Made by a program: the position numbers and the translations under genes
NCBI RefSeq assembly: GCF_000208865.1
Contig: NC_018398.1
Location: 1,116,001-1,180,000, forward strand
Origin: Neospora caninum Liverpool
Lineage: Eukaryota > Apicomplexa > Conoidasida > Eucoccidiorida > Sarcocystidae
DNA: 64,000 nt
Reading direction: 5' to 3'
In this document: positions 1 through 12,102 of the stretch, one piece after another
Layout: every line of letters begins with the position of its first letter
How positions within the stretch are numbered: the stretch's first letter is position 1
Notes under the pieces: generated by a model
Database searches by the model: none
Told to the model about the DNA's origin: nothing
What the model saw: only the letters and a program-made list of their open reading frames with translations

Positions 1-3000
1 CAGAAAGAGCAAGCGACAGAGAAAGGGAAAAACCCACGAAGCGGGGCGACTTCACCGCGGTGCACAGCCGACTAGGGCAGCTAACACCCTCCCCTCGGAA
101 GTATGTCCCGTGTGCGATGGCAACGAAGAGAGACCCGGAGGAATCTCTCCCGTCGCATCCACAGGCAACATTTTCCAACCGGATTTTCCCGCGCGAGTCG
201 CTTGGAAACACAAAAGGAAAGGCGCATACGTCGCCACCCTCTCTCCGCTCCAAACGTGCCCGAGCAGCGTTCGCGAAGACAGGCACACAAAAACACCTAC
301 AGGCTACCTTCAAGGCAGAGCGAGGCGGGGGAGGAAAAAGCAAAAAGGGGGCAAGGGACACAGACAGGGCTGCGCCACAGAAAAAAGACGGGAAATCCGC
401 CAAAAAACGCCCGGAGGCGAACGGCAGTCGAAACTCGACGCCCAGGAGAGGTGTACATACACGCGCACGGAAGCCAGCCTCGGAACTCCTCTCTCGCGAA
501 AGCCTGAGAAAAGGAGAAAACGCGCGAGAGTCTTTGGAGGGCGAACCGAAGCCTCTTTGTCGGAGCCGGCGACGCAAGCACCGTTTCGCGCCCGTTGCGT
601 CCATGGAAAACGGAAGATGCGACGCCTTTCTCTAGGGGTGCACATAGATCGCACACACACCAGAGAGCAAGGACACGCCAAAAGCAACGGAGAACGCGGG
701 ATGCCTCCCGGCGCTCAATGAGGGATGCGCACGAAACGGCGCCGAAAAAAGACCCCACCGGACGGCCTGAGAGACGGCAACTTTCCGACTGTGCAGTTCG
801 TGCAGCTGGAAAAACGGCATCGCCCCTGCCGTAAAAACGGAAAGCCTGCCAGAGAGCCCGTTCACCAGGTGCGTCTTGTCTCCAGAATCCTGACAGGAGT
901 GCTCGCTGCAACTGCGCTCGAGAGTGCGGAAACGCCAACGCATCGCTGATTGCCACGGTGCCCTCTAGCTACCGTTCTCGCGCACCCAAACCGACCACAG
1001 CTTGCCTCAGAAACCTGTCCTGGGAGAACCGATGAACGCTCCCGCGGCCCGAAGGTCGCCCACGTGCGAGTCCAGAGACGTGAGGCCCTGTGCTCTCTCT
1101 CGCGCCAGCTTTCCTACTATCTGTGGCTCATAAAACTTCACCCGCCACACCAACGGCCGGAACAGACTGCCCGAGGCAGTTGTGGAGGAGCCCGCAGGGG
1201 CGGAAGAAAGAGAGAGGGGAACGAAGCGAGTGTCGAAATCGGACCCACTGCTAGCTTCTCGGCGGGGCGCGCGCGTCAGTGCGCCTTGATATAAATACAC
1301 TCCAGGTGTATACTCGTGGAACAGACGGGTCTCTCTACCGAGGAAGCGTCCTCTACACACTCTGCTCGTGAGGAACGTCGTGTGCACCTTCCGTGGCGAT
1401 TTCACGCTCTTCGCTCCCCTAAGAGATCGCGTACCAATCTGTGAAGGACCACGATCCGACGCAGCGACCGCCTGTACACAGAGACAGATACAGAAAGCCG
1501 ACACGCTGAATTGCACGGCGCCGTCTCTCGCAGGGAAAAACGAAAAGACACTTTCTTTGCCACATGAGGAAAACGAACGCAGAACCCATCCTTTTTCACG
1601 CTTCTTTCGTGCACCGCTCTTTCGGACACACAGGCACGGAACAAAGAAGCGACGTTGACGCGAGAGAAAAAACGGCCGAATATGCTGGACGACACGGCGC
1701 ACCAAACGCGACGAATCGGAATCCGAGCTCCTCTGGACTGCCACGCGAACAACATCCTCCTGAGTTGCTCGGTTCCAACCGGCGTGTTCAAGACCCGAAG
1801 GCAAGTCTTACCTCTAAATTTGTCGCGCGCCGCTCCGCCTCCGCTTTGAAAAACCATCTCGCTGCCGACACCGGTCGCGTTTCTTGCTAGCGAAAGTTCC
1901 GGAACTTCCACATTTGTGAAGTACGGAACAAATACTGGCTTTCTGCGCATGCCCCTCCTGCTCGCCGATGACGTGACTGCAACGACAGCCTCTGAACTGA
2001 ACGGCAGGTGCGAAGCGTGATCCACTGGCGACGCTATGTGGCGACTCGGCCTATCCGTTGAAGTTGCCTTCTGCCGTTTTGCCGGAAATGTGAAGCTTTT
2101 TGCCTCTTTCTTGGCGCCCTCTACACGCTCACGGCCAGAGCAGCTCTACGCCTTGCCTGTTTAAGCGACGTACTGTACGGATCTCGCGCCGGATGAGCAG
2201 CTTTTACCGAAGCCGCCTCACGCCCATTGTGTGTGTGACCTCTCGATTCCTTTGCAAGCCGTGCGACCAAAGGCAGACTTCCCGCGGCTGCAGCTTCAGG
2301 GAGACACACGGCGTAGGCAAATGTGCCGTACGGCGCACAGCCCGCTGGGGCTGTGCGCCACATCCCACTCTACACGGCGTAAGAGGGCATCAACGGCATT
2401 CTTAGAAACTTGGTTACACCTCTCTGCCTCTAAGCTTCAACCTCTCTGCTTGAATCCTCCCGTACGACGCAAGACCGGAACGGGTGCGTCCTCCAAGTAA
2501 GCTGTCGCGAAACGCTTGGTATTTCTCGCCTGTCCGCCGTAAATACCAGTCGTGCGTTTTCCGTTTGCTGACGGTACATCTGCACCATTCTCTCTACCAC
2601 GCGTGTTTCGTCGCCAGGACATCCCGTTTTGTCTGGAGAGGGACGCGGCGTGCATTGGGTCTGCAGGGAGACTCCAAATCGCCGGCCTCCGGTGCGATGT
2701 GAACACGAGGTCGACTGCCTGTCCGACGGCCCGTGCCGTTCTCCCTAGGCGAACCGTGTCGTGAAAGGTGATCCTGTTGCACGAAGCTTCTGAAGGAACG
2801 AAAGGGACAAGCGGGGCTGCTCAGCGCGCAAAGACACAGAGAAAGTTCCTCCCTGTCCCGGCGTTACCCACGCGCGAAGCGTGTGCCAGGAACGTAGGGG
2901 CGCTGTTGAAAAAGAGGCGTGAAGCGTCTCGCCTGGAAACAAAAGGCAACGTGGAGGCTGCTAGATCCCGCGCCCGTCGCATCTCCGGAAGAGAGCAACA

Positions 3001-6000
3001 GGGGAATCTGAAACAGCCGACGTGCACAGAAAAAGAGGTCACCCTGGCCGCAAGAAAAAGTTGCAGTCCACAGGGGCGCTGTTGAGTCATCCCGGTGCCC
3101 CTAGCGGCAACGCGGGGGATCATCCCTGAACGAGCAGGGGCGCTGCTGGAAAAAAAGTGCCTGCTTGACGGACAAGCACGGTGAAATGGAAACAGGAAAG
3201 GCGTCCGAAAGCACCAATTTCCCGCGTGTATCCAGATGGACTCTCGCCTGGAAACGTTCCAGAGTGAGAAAACGTAACATGTCACCCGGCACCGCACCAC
3301 CTACGAGCTTTTCCGTGTCGCTTCGAGGGGTGGTCTCGTGGGCTTCCTCCACGCAAAGCGTCGGAAACCGTGCGCGGGTTCCTTAGGCCCGGAGTGTTTC
3401 GTAGCCGTGACAAGCAGCAGAACGCCGCCGTCGTGCCCGTAACAGAAAACGAGGAAGTAGCCGGCAGATACACGTGTCCGTCGCGGCGTCGCGCGTTCCC
3501 TTTTTTCGCCGTTTTCCTTGTATGCGGCGGGTGCGTTCATGCAATCACGGAGAGACGATTGTGACCGTCTACTGGGCTGAGGGACGCTTCCTGCCTTCGA
3601 GGGCCGTCTCGAAATCGTGCAGCGCGCGACGTGTCCCGGTGTACGTACAGCCCGCCAGACAGGACCCCGTCAATGCCTACTTGGAGTGCCTCGGATGACT
3701 AGCCTCATCGCAGACTTTGAACCATGTGGGCATATCCCGCTACTCCGCACGGAAGGCACTTTCGCACGAATAACTTGGGCTATTACAGCCAACGGCAACA
3801 CTGCAAACTCGACCTGTGTCACCTGGTGCACGTCGATACGCCGGGAGTCGTGAAACCGGGCCTGCAGTGCTGCGCTGAAACGGGATAATAGTGATACCTG
3901 AACGCAAAGAAACCACAAAACACGAGCCAACCTGAGTGGACTAATGATTCCGTTTGGGTTGTGAAGACGGACACTTGACAGGCTGTTGAGTTTGGCGCAA
4001 CACTGCATCGGGAACACGCATCAACAAAACCACGAGAAATGTACTAGAGGATTTTTCTTCAAACGAAACAACCAACCAGGCGTGCATGAGCATGACACTG
4101 AGGGAGGCAAAAGAAAAACGAGAACATGACTTACCTACGCCCGGTCCACTTCCCGCTCAGCATGCCTCAGCAACGAACGGCTCGAGGACTACCGTTGCGT
4201 GCTATGAGTGGATAGAACGAAAACACGATACAACTGGCCTCAGAGAGCTCTCCCGCATGGCACAGGCTGAATCCTACAACACTCAGCGCCGGGGAAGCGT
4301 GGCCATCTGTGGAACCGAGTGCGACGCGGGCCGAAAACAAGAACGCGCCTGGTCGGCGCTCCTATATGCGTAGGCCGCCATGCTTGCACTACTCTCGAGC
4401 TTCCACATCCTATCATACACGCTGCTAACGAATTGGCGAAACGCCTCCAGCGCGAAATAAAAAAATGTGGCGCGGAAAAAGTGACTGAACTCGCCAAGGT
4501 AAAGTAACAGTGCTGAAGGTGGGGCCGTGTTACAGTGAACTTGTGCCCAACAGCAGCACGACGCAAAATAGCAAATCTGTGGGACCAAAATTGCCAGTGC
4601 CAAACTGAGCTCCTGACAACGGAGATAATACTCTTCCGGCAACGTGACAGCGCTGTGAAACGGAAACTGCCACCCCGAGCGAGTGCACTGTATAGGGACT
4701 GAGAAAGGGAACTAAAACGGGACCCCTGCAAGCAAAACCACGTCTACCAAACCACTACGCGTACAGCAGAAGGACCGAAATGTCCGGTACCTGTCTGGCT
4801 GCCAGGCGAAGAAAAAAAAACTAATGCAATAAGAAACCCGCTACTGCGACTGACAGTGCTGGTTGCTCTTGCAAAATGTCTATTGTGAATCTTTTTGGGG
4901 GTAGCACCCGAACGAGCGAGGAACTCGCCGCGAATGGGCAGCATCATCTGCGCTCGGTGGAGGTGACGCGCCCCTCAGAACCACCAGAAGTGCACAACCC
5001 GCAGAGCGGCGCATCGAAAAGGCGGTCGACGCCGGACAAACCCGGGTTTTGCCCATCCACTCTAGGCCGTATCGAGGTTCGCGTCTCGAAGCTGCCAGGG
5101 CAATGCGCGGGATTTGGGCACTTTTTGCTGTCTTTTGATATCCGGAGAAACCGCGTCGCGGTATTAGAGTACTAGACTGCACTTGCTTGCTGCTCGGTTG
5201 TGTAACGAAGGCTGCTAGCAGATACCCCGTAGGACGGCAGCCAGCTTGCTTCTCCGTGCGGCACGCGGAACGGACGGCGTCTGGGCCTTTCCCTCGGCGG
5301 TTAGAATCTTTTCCCGATGCTAGAAGTCTCCCGGAGTGTCGGAATCTTCTGTACCAGGCCGACAAAATGTGGAGTTTGAGCGACAACGAGGAACACCTGC
5401 GACTGTCTAGGTGTCTTACTGCCGCCCCGGGCGTACCCGGAAAGTCTGCATTGACTCTGTGTCTGGTGGGAGCCGAACTAAAACCAGAGTGGTCCTGTGC
5501 TGGCTTGGGCGCAACAAAAACAGACCGACACCTAGGTTACTGCGTCTGTATACCCGCCCCGGTGTTCTGCTCACAGTGCCAACAAACCGGTAGTCTGTAA
5601 CCATCTAGGAGCTTCTTCACATCAAGGTTTCCCGAGCCACTCCGGACTCGACTGACGCCGTACTCGCTAGTTCGCACGTCTCGCCCGCGTTCCCACTATC
5701 AAAAACATACCTCCGCATGGCTCAGCTTTATATCGCCCCGGCCCTTGTCGACCAGCTGTCAGTAACAACTCTGCCAATCTCCACAGGCGTCAACTGGACG
5801 ACCCAGAGAAGGAACGGGAGTCTCTTCGAGTCTCACCTTAGAGAGTCACGATCGCTACATCTGCTTCTCCTCTATACACGTGTTTCAGTGCATTATCCCG
5901 CTTAGTAGTCAGGAACGCTGCTCACCACTCTACTCTTGATTTGCGCATGTCCAAGAAGGCACTCGCTGCAATTCCAACCCTCGTTCAAGGGCACACCCTG

Positions 6001-6827
6001 AACATGGGTGGGGAATCCTCTGTGTCGCTGACGACGGACACATCACGGAGTTTGACACACCATCAAATCGTTCTTTCTCCGTCCTGCAACCAGAGGCTTT
6101 TGTGTCCTAACGTTTCAATACTCCACGCTACGTGCTCAACCGAGAGTAACACGGCTTCTAGGGCCAAGCCTCAGTTGTCGGGAACAGCTGATTCCTCCAT
6201 GAAAGATGTGAGTGAAGATTATGCGCTGGACACCATATGGCTGCCATTCCGCTGACCGGAGAATTAATCTGATCATGGAGTAAGAATGGAAATATGTTCC
6301 CCCGGGAGCGGTCGCTTTGCTGCTTCCTGTGACTCCTACCTTTTAAGCCGGCAATCGCTGAGAGAGCTGCTGCTCTCCCTGTCTACTTTGAGGGAGGATG
6401 TGGCAAAGTGCATCAGAGGAACAGCTGACGACGCGGGAGGAAAACCGCTGTTCCATATGCGCACGCAGAGCGTGAGGCGTACAGGCCAGCCGAATCTCTC
6501 GAGTCTGGACTAAGTTTCGGCAAAGAAGTGCAGTCTGGAAAAAAAATAGGTTCGAACGCACGTGAATGTCACCTCCAAACGCGCGTGCACCAGAAAAGGG
6601 CAACATTCGTCTCCGGAAAACTTTGCGTGGCTGCGTGTCTTCACAAACAACTTCCGCCTCCTTTTGTCGTTGACAGGAAGACGACAGCGGATTTCACAAT
6701 ACGCTCTTTCGCTCGTCCTGGTCGATTCGCTCCGTCTAACTTTTGTTCGTGCAACGGCGCGAGCCGCTAGCTATTTGAAAGCTTTCGAGGAAAAACGAAA
6801 ATCGGTTCCAGTCCACCTGACCCATTT
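1..6827. other. Intergenic or undetermined region, no supported gene
   Basis: No reading frame here carries a motif I recognise. The first 1.4 kb is rich in purine runs and has overlapping open frames in several registers on both strands, which is typical of coccidian UTR or promoter DNA. A GGGGCGCTGYTG word occurs three times between about 2897 and 3146. Two plus-strand ATGs, at 4876 and 5367, sit in a CAAAATG context like the Toxoplasma start consensus and open frames of 99 and 77 codons, but neither resembles a known family. The right end should hold the 3' UTR of the phosphatase gene. An unrecognised, lineage-specific gene with short exons cannot be excluded. Confidence 0.5.
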
Positions 6828-6999
6828 TTACCGGCGGTCCTTCGCAGCAGGCCTCGGTCTCCAGTCCTGGCCGAGAAGCACGACGACTGCCGTAGTGTCG
6901 TCATAAATTCTTCTTCTCTGCTTCGGCTCTTGCACTTTCATTTCATCGACCGATATCGCCCGCTCATCAGCAGCCCGCTGCAAAACCGCCTTGACTAAG
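6828..6999 (-). other. PP2C terminal exon
   Basis: The preceding exon ends at 7457 before GTGAGG. This exon follows a TGTGCAG acceptor and completes a split codon (GA+C, Asp). It encodes LVKAVLQRAADERAIS, then the final metal-binding block RRIYDDTTAVVVLL, then a TAA stop at 6828-6830. Without it the phosphatase would lack its last metal ligand. The frame is too short to stand out on its own. Confidence 0.9.
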
Positions 7000-9900
7000 C
7001 TGCACACAGCAAAACCAGTTCACACGCAGAACTACACTTGGAGAACGGCAGACACACAGGATCCAAGCCGAAAGTGCAGCGCACTGTAAAGGAAAGTATC
7101 ACACAGCTAGAAAACGTTGAAGCCGCATACAGAATACGCAGGTATTCTTTAAAAATTTCGGAGGGTGGAACGAGAAAAAGTTTGAACGATTTGTACTGCT
7201 TGCTCCACTAAACACATCCCAAGAGTTGTTCAGTGTTTGTCCATCTAGGTGTCTTGTTTCCGTGACACACACCGTGAGAGCGAGAACCGACAGTTCCCGA
7301 CTGTAGCCTCCCTCTCGTGTGGTGTTGCTGTCCCCCCTTGTTTCCTCGGCACCAGAATCTCTCGCCCAGCCCGTCCCTTGTCTCTCCGTCATCCCTTCTC
7401 CCTCGCGACCCTCCGCTTCCCTCGTTCCCTTTTTTTCTTCTCCCGCGGCTCCTCACTCTGCGGCGGCCAGGCGAGCTGCATCGGCAGAAAACACAGACGT
7501 GACGCCTGCGCTTCTGCTCGGAGAGGCGTTCAGATCGTTTCCTTGCTCCGACGCGCCACTCGAAAAAGACGTTCCAGCGGAGAGTGTCGCGCGCGCTGCC
7601 CTCTGTTTCGTGCGCTGCAGACTCGCATGAATGGCGCGCGCCGTTTCGCTGTCGTCCAGAAAGTCCCAGACGCCGTCGCTCCCTAAGACGATGAAATCTT
7701 CATCTCCTCGGAGGTCGAAGTGCGCCACGACAGGGTCAACTGTCAGGTACGGGTACGACAGGGGCTGCGAAGGGACGGAGGCGCCGTTTGCGCGCCGAGA
7801 CCGCTGCAGCTCGTGGCCGTACTCCGACTTCTTCAACAGGAAATCGCCAAAAGCCCGCGTGGGCTGAAGACGCCCCTTGACGTAGCACCCCGAGTAGAAC
7901 GTCGAGGAGCCTAAAGCGGAGACAGAAACCGACAAAACTCGTGAGCGGCTCTTCGGGAAGAAGAAGCGGGACTGCAAACAGAGCGGCAACCCTGCGGCCG
8001 CCACGCACGCAGCCGCGGGGAACTTCTCTATTCCGCTGTAACCCAAGCGAGTGTATGTACACCTAGGGATCCTGACCGAGCGGCCGGACCGTGGGCAGCT
8101 GTGGCGGGACTCTCTATTTTTTCGAGCAAAGAAGTGTGCCTGTGGCCGACGAGGCCTGAACGGCTTACCCAGGAGCCCAGCAAAATACAGTGGAATATCC
8201 ACCACGGAAGAAGGCTTCCGCTGCTCCTGCCAGCTGTGCTTGCACACAACCTGACAAGCATCAAGACAGCGGCGGCCCGAATGACCAGACAGGAAGCCGC
8301 GGAAAACGGTCGCGAGTCGAGACGATAAGGGGGAAGGACACCCAGAAGAGAAACAACGACGGGAAACCAAAACCAGACGACACAGAGCGAGAAGCGATGG
8401 TGCGCGACGGAAACCAACAGAAAGGTGGTTTCCCCCTCGGATTTCTTCCTTCTCACTATGCCATCCCCAAGGTCCCCCCCCCCCCCCCTCCGCCACTGGT
8501 GCCCATGGGAGGCGGCAAGCCTATGAGCTCTCTCAGCTGACGTTCAGCCAAAACCCTCATGCTGACAGCTTTCCTCTACCGTCGCCGGCTGCGCACCTTC
8601 CCAGTGTTCTCCCTGGTTGGTGTCTCCACCCTTCCGCCTACCCCACGGTGGTGCTTTCCCTCCTTTTGCTCCCCTTGAAATAAAATATACATCGTTAACG
8701 TGATCCACGTCTCTCCCACGCTCTCTTGGTCTCGCTTCCCCGGCCCCTTCTCGAGCGAATCAGTTGCTCCTCTAAACCTCTCCCCTTCCTTCTTCCACTC
8801 TCAGCCGCTTGAGGTCTGCCGGTCACGCTGGGTCTCCTTCCGTGTTGCCTCGTCTCCGATTGCCTTCCTCCATGTGTCTCGCCCGTTTCCTTACCACGTT
8901 CTCCTCGTTCGGGTGCTCTTCCCTCAGTCTCTGTCGCTCCGCTGGCGAATTGGCATTCAGTTGTTCATTTAGCGCCTGAAGTTCCGCCCCGTATCTCCTC
9001 GACAACACCGCCTTACAGTCGCCGCTGTTGGCCACGACGAGGCTGCGGTCCGTGACAAGAATCGCCGTGCAGCAGGCGCCAACCTGCGGGGACACGACAA
9101 ACAACGGTTTGCAAACGAGAACGGAACTACACGCTCCAGGATTGAGAACTGTGCGTCTCTCAAGCTCCATTTACGTGCGACTGTGCAAATTTCCGTTCCT
9201 TTCCTCCCCTCTCTCTCATCTCCGGGGCTCTCTCACCCGAATGCTCCTGTGGAACCCCAAGCGATACGCCCTGCTGACAGACTGGTAGATCTCGTCATCC
9301 TGAGAGGCAGAACACACGGGGCACAAAACAAGACAACGAAACGATTCAAACGCGCCGCACTCTTCCCAAGACAAACCGTCACGGGGAAAAAGACAAAGCA
9401 TCCGTCCCCTCTTAGTTCCCCCCTCCATCCACATCTTCTAGACTGCCCGGGCTTCACTTTTCAAGGCTCCGCGCTCGCCTGTGTCAGCCCCCGTTGAAAA
9501 CAGCGGATGCATCTGCATGCACTTGGCGAAACGCCTCCCGCTACAAATCCGAGCACCTTCGCTTGCCGCCAACTTGCGTCTCTTTCTATCCTGACAACGC
9601 CCTACACACGAATGGATGGCTCTACAGGTCTCCATCAGCTGTCTAAAACCGACAGATCTCGCGAGGGAAGGCAGCGTGACTCAACTCGGAGGAAAAAACG
9701 TGTGATGCTGAGACTTCGGGAGACCGTGTCTTTTTCAGAGGAGACACATGCACATAGGAATCAAAGCGATCTGCAGCTGAATCGTCGCCCCTCGACCCTC
9801 GGTTTTCCTTCCTGCTTTGGGCAGAGTCCGGTTCTGGCCCTCGGTGTTCTCTCTTCTTCCTTTCCTTTTATCCACAAAATCGCAGTGTAGGTTCCTGGCC

Positions 9901-12102
9901 TTCACGTGCGGTCGAGGGAGAGACACGGGACTTACCAGGGCTCGAAACGCCCGAGAAATTGCCTTTGTCAGCACGTCGTTCGTCAGCCAGGAAGTGTCTG
10001 TCAAGGAAGACTCGCCGTCCTCGCCCATGGTGCTCTTCCTCAGAAACGCTCGCCTCAGCGCCGTCAACTCGCGCTCCACATGCCATGGAAGGTGTTGCAT
10101 GACGTACTCAGCTGCAGGGGCAAAAAGATGCAGAAAAAACGTTTTCTTCTGATCCTCTAAAAGGTGTATCACGCCGGTATTGAGTCTCGACGAAACGGGA
10201 CATTCGCTCCTCTCGCGATCCGACCGGCACGGCCTTCCGCCTCTTTGAAACCTTTCGGCATTTCGGCGTGGCGTTTGGGGACTGCGGCAGGGTCAACTGC
10301 CCTCACTCTGGCGAGCAGGGAAGGAGAACCAACTGAAGCAGCCACGCATCGCGGCTAGAGATCGAAGGGCAGCGAGAGAGAAGAGAAACGAGAGAGAAGA
10401 GAAACGAGAGAGAAGAGAAGGCGAGAGAGAACAGAAGGCGAGAGAGAAGAGAAGGCGAGAGAGAACAGAAGGCGAGAGAGAAGAGAAGGCGAGAGAGAAC
10501 AGAAGGCGAGAGAGAACAGAAGGCGAGAGAGAAACGAGATACAGGACTGCGTCCGGCGCTGTCTGTGTTTTTCTAGGGTGCCTTACCGACTTGCGGGCCC
10601 CCGTGGCCATCGATCACCGCGGTGAGGAGGACTTTTTGTCTGGGAGTCTTTCTTTTGCCTTCTGCATGCGTTCCGGGCGATTTCTGCTTTTTGTCGATCT
10701 TCTTCTTCCTCTCTTGCATCCAGCCGATTTCTTCGATGCGTCTGCCGAGGAGCGACGCTATCTCGTTTGGAAACACGAGGGCTGCGAGCTGAGCGGTCTC
10801 CTCTGGAGCCTCTTGCCTGGCGTCTCCGTCCGCCGACGGCTCGCCACTCCGCTCGTCCTCTCGATCTTCTTCCTCGCCGTCGATGGCGAGGAGGACGGCG
10901 ATGCTGCGGTCCTCGATCGCTGCGTTCGCGGCCTCTGACCAGCGCCCGACGCCGCCGCCGCGCCAGCGGAGGATCCCCCCGCCTTCGCCGTTGCCCCACG
11001 AAGAGGCCGGGCAAGCTGGAGCCGCGAGTGGGGGCGCGGCGCCCGCGTCGTTCGCTTCTTTTCCGGAGGCTGCGGAAGACCGGTCTTCGGCGGCAGAGGA
11101 TTTGGTGATCCAGGAACGAAGGAAGGAGGCGTCCGAACGTTTCGAACTGGATCCTTCAGACGGGGCCTTCTCATCGCAGCTTGCAACGCCGCTCGACCTG
11201 GGAGACCTCCGCCGGTCTGCGGAAGGCAGCGAGAAGGAAGAGGCGAGGAACGAAGCGATCGCGAGAAGGAACAGGGAGCGAAGGAAGAGAGGCGAGAACG
11301 AGGAAATCGAGGAAGGAAAGGGAGGCAGAGAGGAGACGGAGGCGAGGAGAGGCGGCGACGAGCACAGAGACTTGGAGAACGGGGACGGCGAGGGACTTCT
11401 CGCACTTTGGCCTTTAGGCTGCGGATCGAGAGACGCCACCCACGCCTTCTCCGTCACGTCCCGGCCTCTGCCTGGGAAGTGACTGAAAGCTCGCGCCGAC
11501 TCAGAAGAGACGAAGGAGAGCCCAGAAGCCCAAGACGCGCTCCTCGCGTGCGCCCAGACGGAGAGGTGAGGCGACAGGTGGTGTGCAGAGACATGGACGG
11601 GGGCGAGGAAAGCCGACGAGCCGAGAAGCCGGGCGTCTGAAAGGCTACGAAGCTCGCGCGTCTCGGGGGCAACCCGTACGCGCGCGGAGAAAGAAGCGAC
11701 CGCCGGCGACCAGGAGTGGCCAGGAAGGCGGCAAAGATGGAGGAAACTGTCCTGTCGTCCGCTGTTTTTCGACAGAGCAGATGTTTGTGTGCGTGGAACA
11801 TCGCGAGGCACGCACAGAGAAGGCCCGCTCGCGGTGTCTTTGTTTTGTCTCCTCAACGCCAAGCCGCTCCGCTCCAACTCGTCCGGGGCGACAGGCAGAG
11901 GCGAGCAAGCTGAGGCGTCACGCGCCTCCTGAGAAGGATGGGAGAGAGAAGGAACCGCGGAAGACGAGAGCCGCGACAGAGAGGGAGAAGAAAGAACAAG
12001 AGACGAAGCTGCTGTGACAGCCAAGGCAAGCGCACGCTTCGAGGAATGCACCGGCAACCCCCATATGGGAGTCCCTGAGCCGGGAGGAATGGGCGAAGAC
12101 AT
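6828..12102 (-). CDS. PPM/PP2C-type Ser/Thr protein phosphatase
   Basis: Metal-dependent phosphatase that removes phosphate from Ser/Thr. Seven exons: 12102-10587, 10111-9936, 9299-9237, 9083-8895, 8250-8169, 7910-7457 and 6999-6828, about 883 residues, all junctions in phase. Motifs in order: ANAAIEDR (near residue 400), DGHGG (near 500), VGACCTAILV, LVVANSGDCKAVL, HPNEENVVV across a junction, GCYVKGRLQPTRAFGDFLL, VLGSDGVWDF, and RRIYDDTTAVVVLL in the last exon. The metal-binding aspartates are present. Motif order and the HP(N/D)EENVV and YDDTT blocks are closest to plant clade D and pyruvate-dehydrogenase-phosphatase-like PP2Cs. An N-terminal extension of about 400 residues has hydrophobic patches near residues 25-40 and 265-290, which could mean organelle or membrane targeting. 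About 100 charged residues separate IEDR from DGHGG. The start is uncertain because the frame stays open upstream to 12618. Substrate unknown. Confidence 0.92.
8474..8488. repeat. C15 homopolymer (G15 in the phosphatase pre-mRNA)
   Basis: Run of 15 C on the plus strand inside phosphatase intron 4 (8251-8894). The transcript therefore carries a G15 tract followed by more G-rich sequence. It is prone to length variation. Confidence 0.9.
10371..10539. repeat. 17-bp purine tandem repeat in phosphatase intron 1
   Basis: About nine units near [17 protein letters not shown], alternating between an AAGAGAAG and an AACAGAAG ending. They lie inside intron 1 (10112-10586). In the transcript they form a long pyrimidine tract that ends about 260 nt before the acceptor. 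Confidence 0.9.

Noticed and set aside
297..956. 219-codon minus-strand ORF near the left edge
   Set aside because: Several overlapping frames on both strands are equally open here. There is no motif or convincing start context, so it cannot be told from chance.
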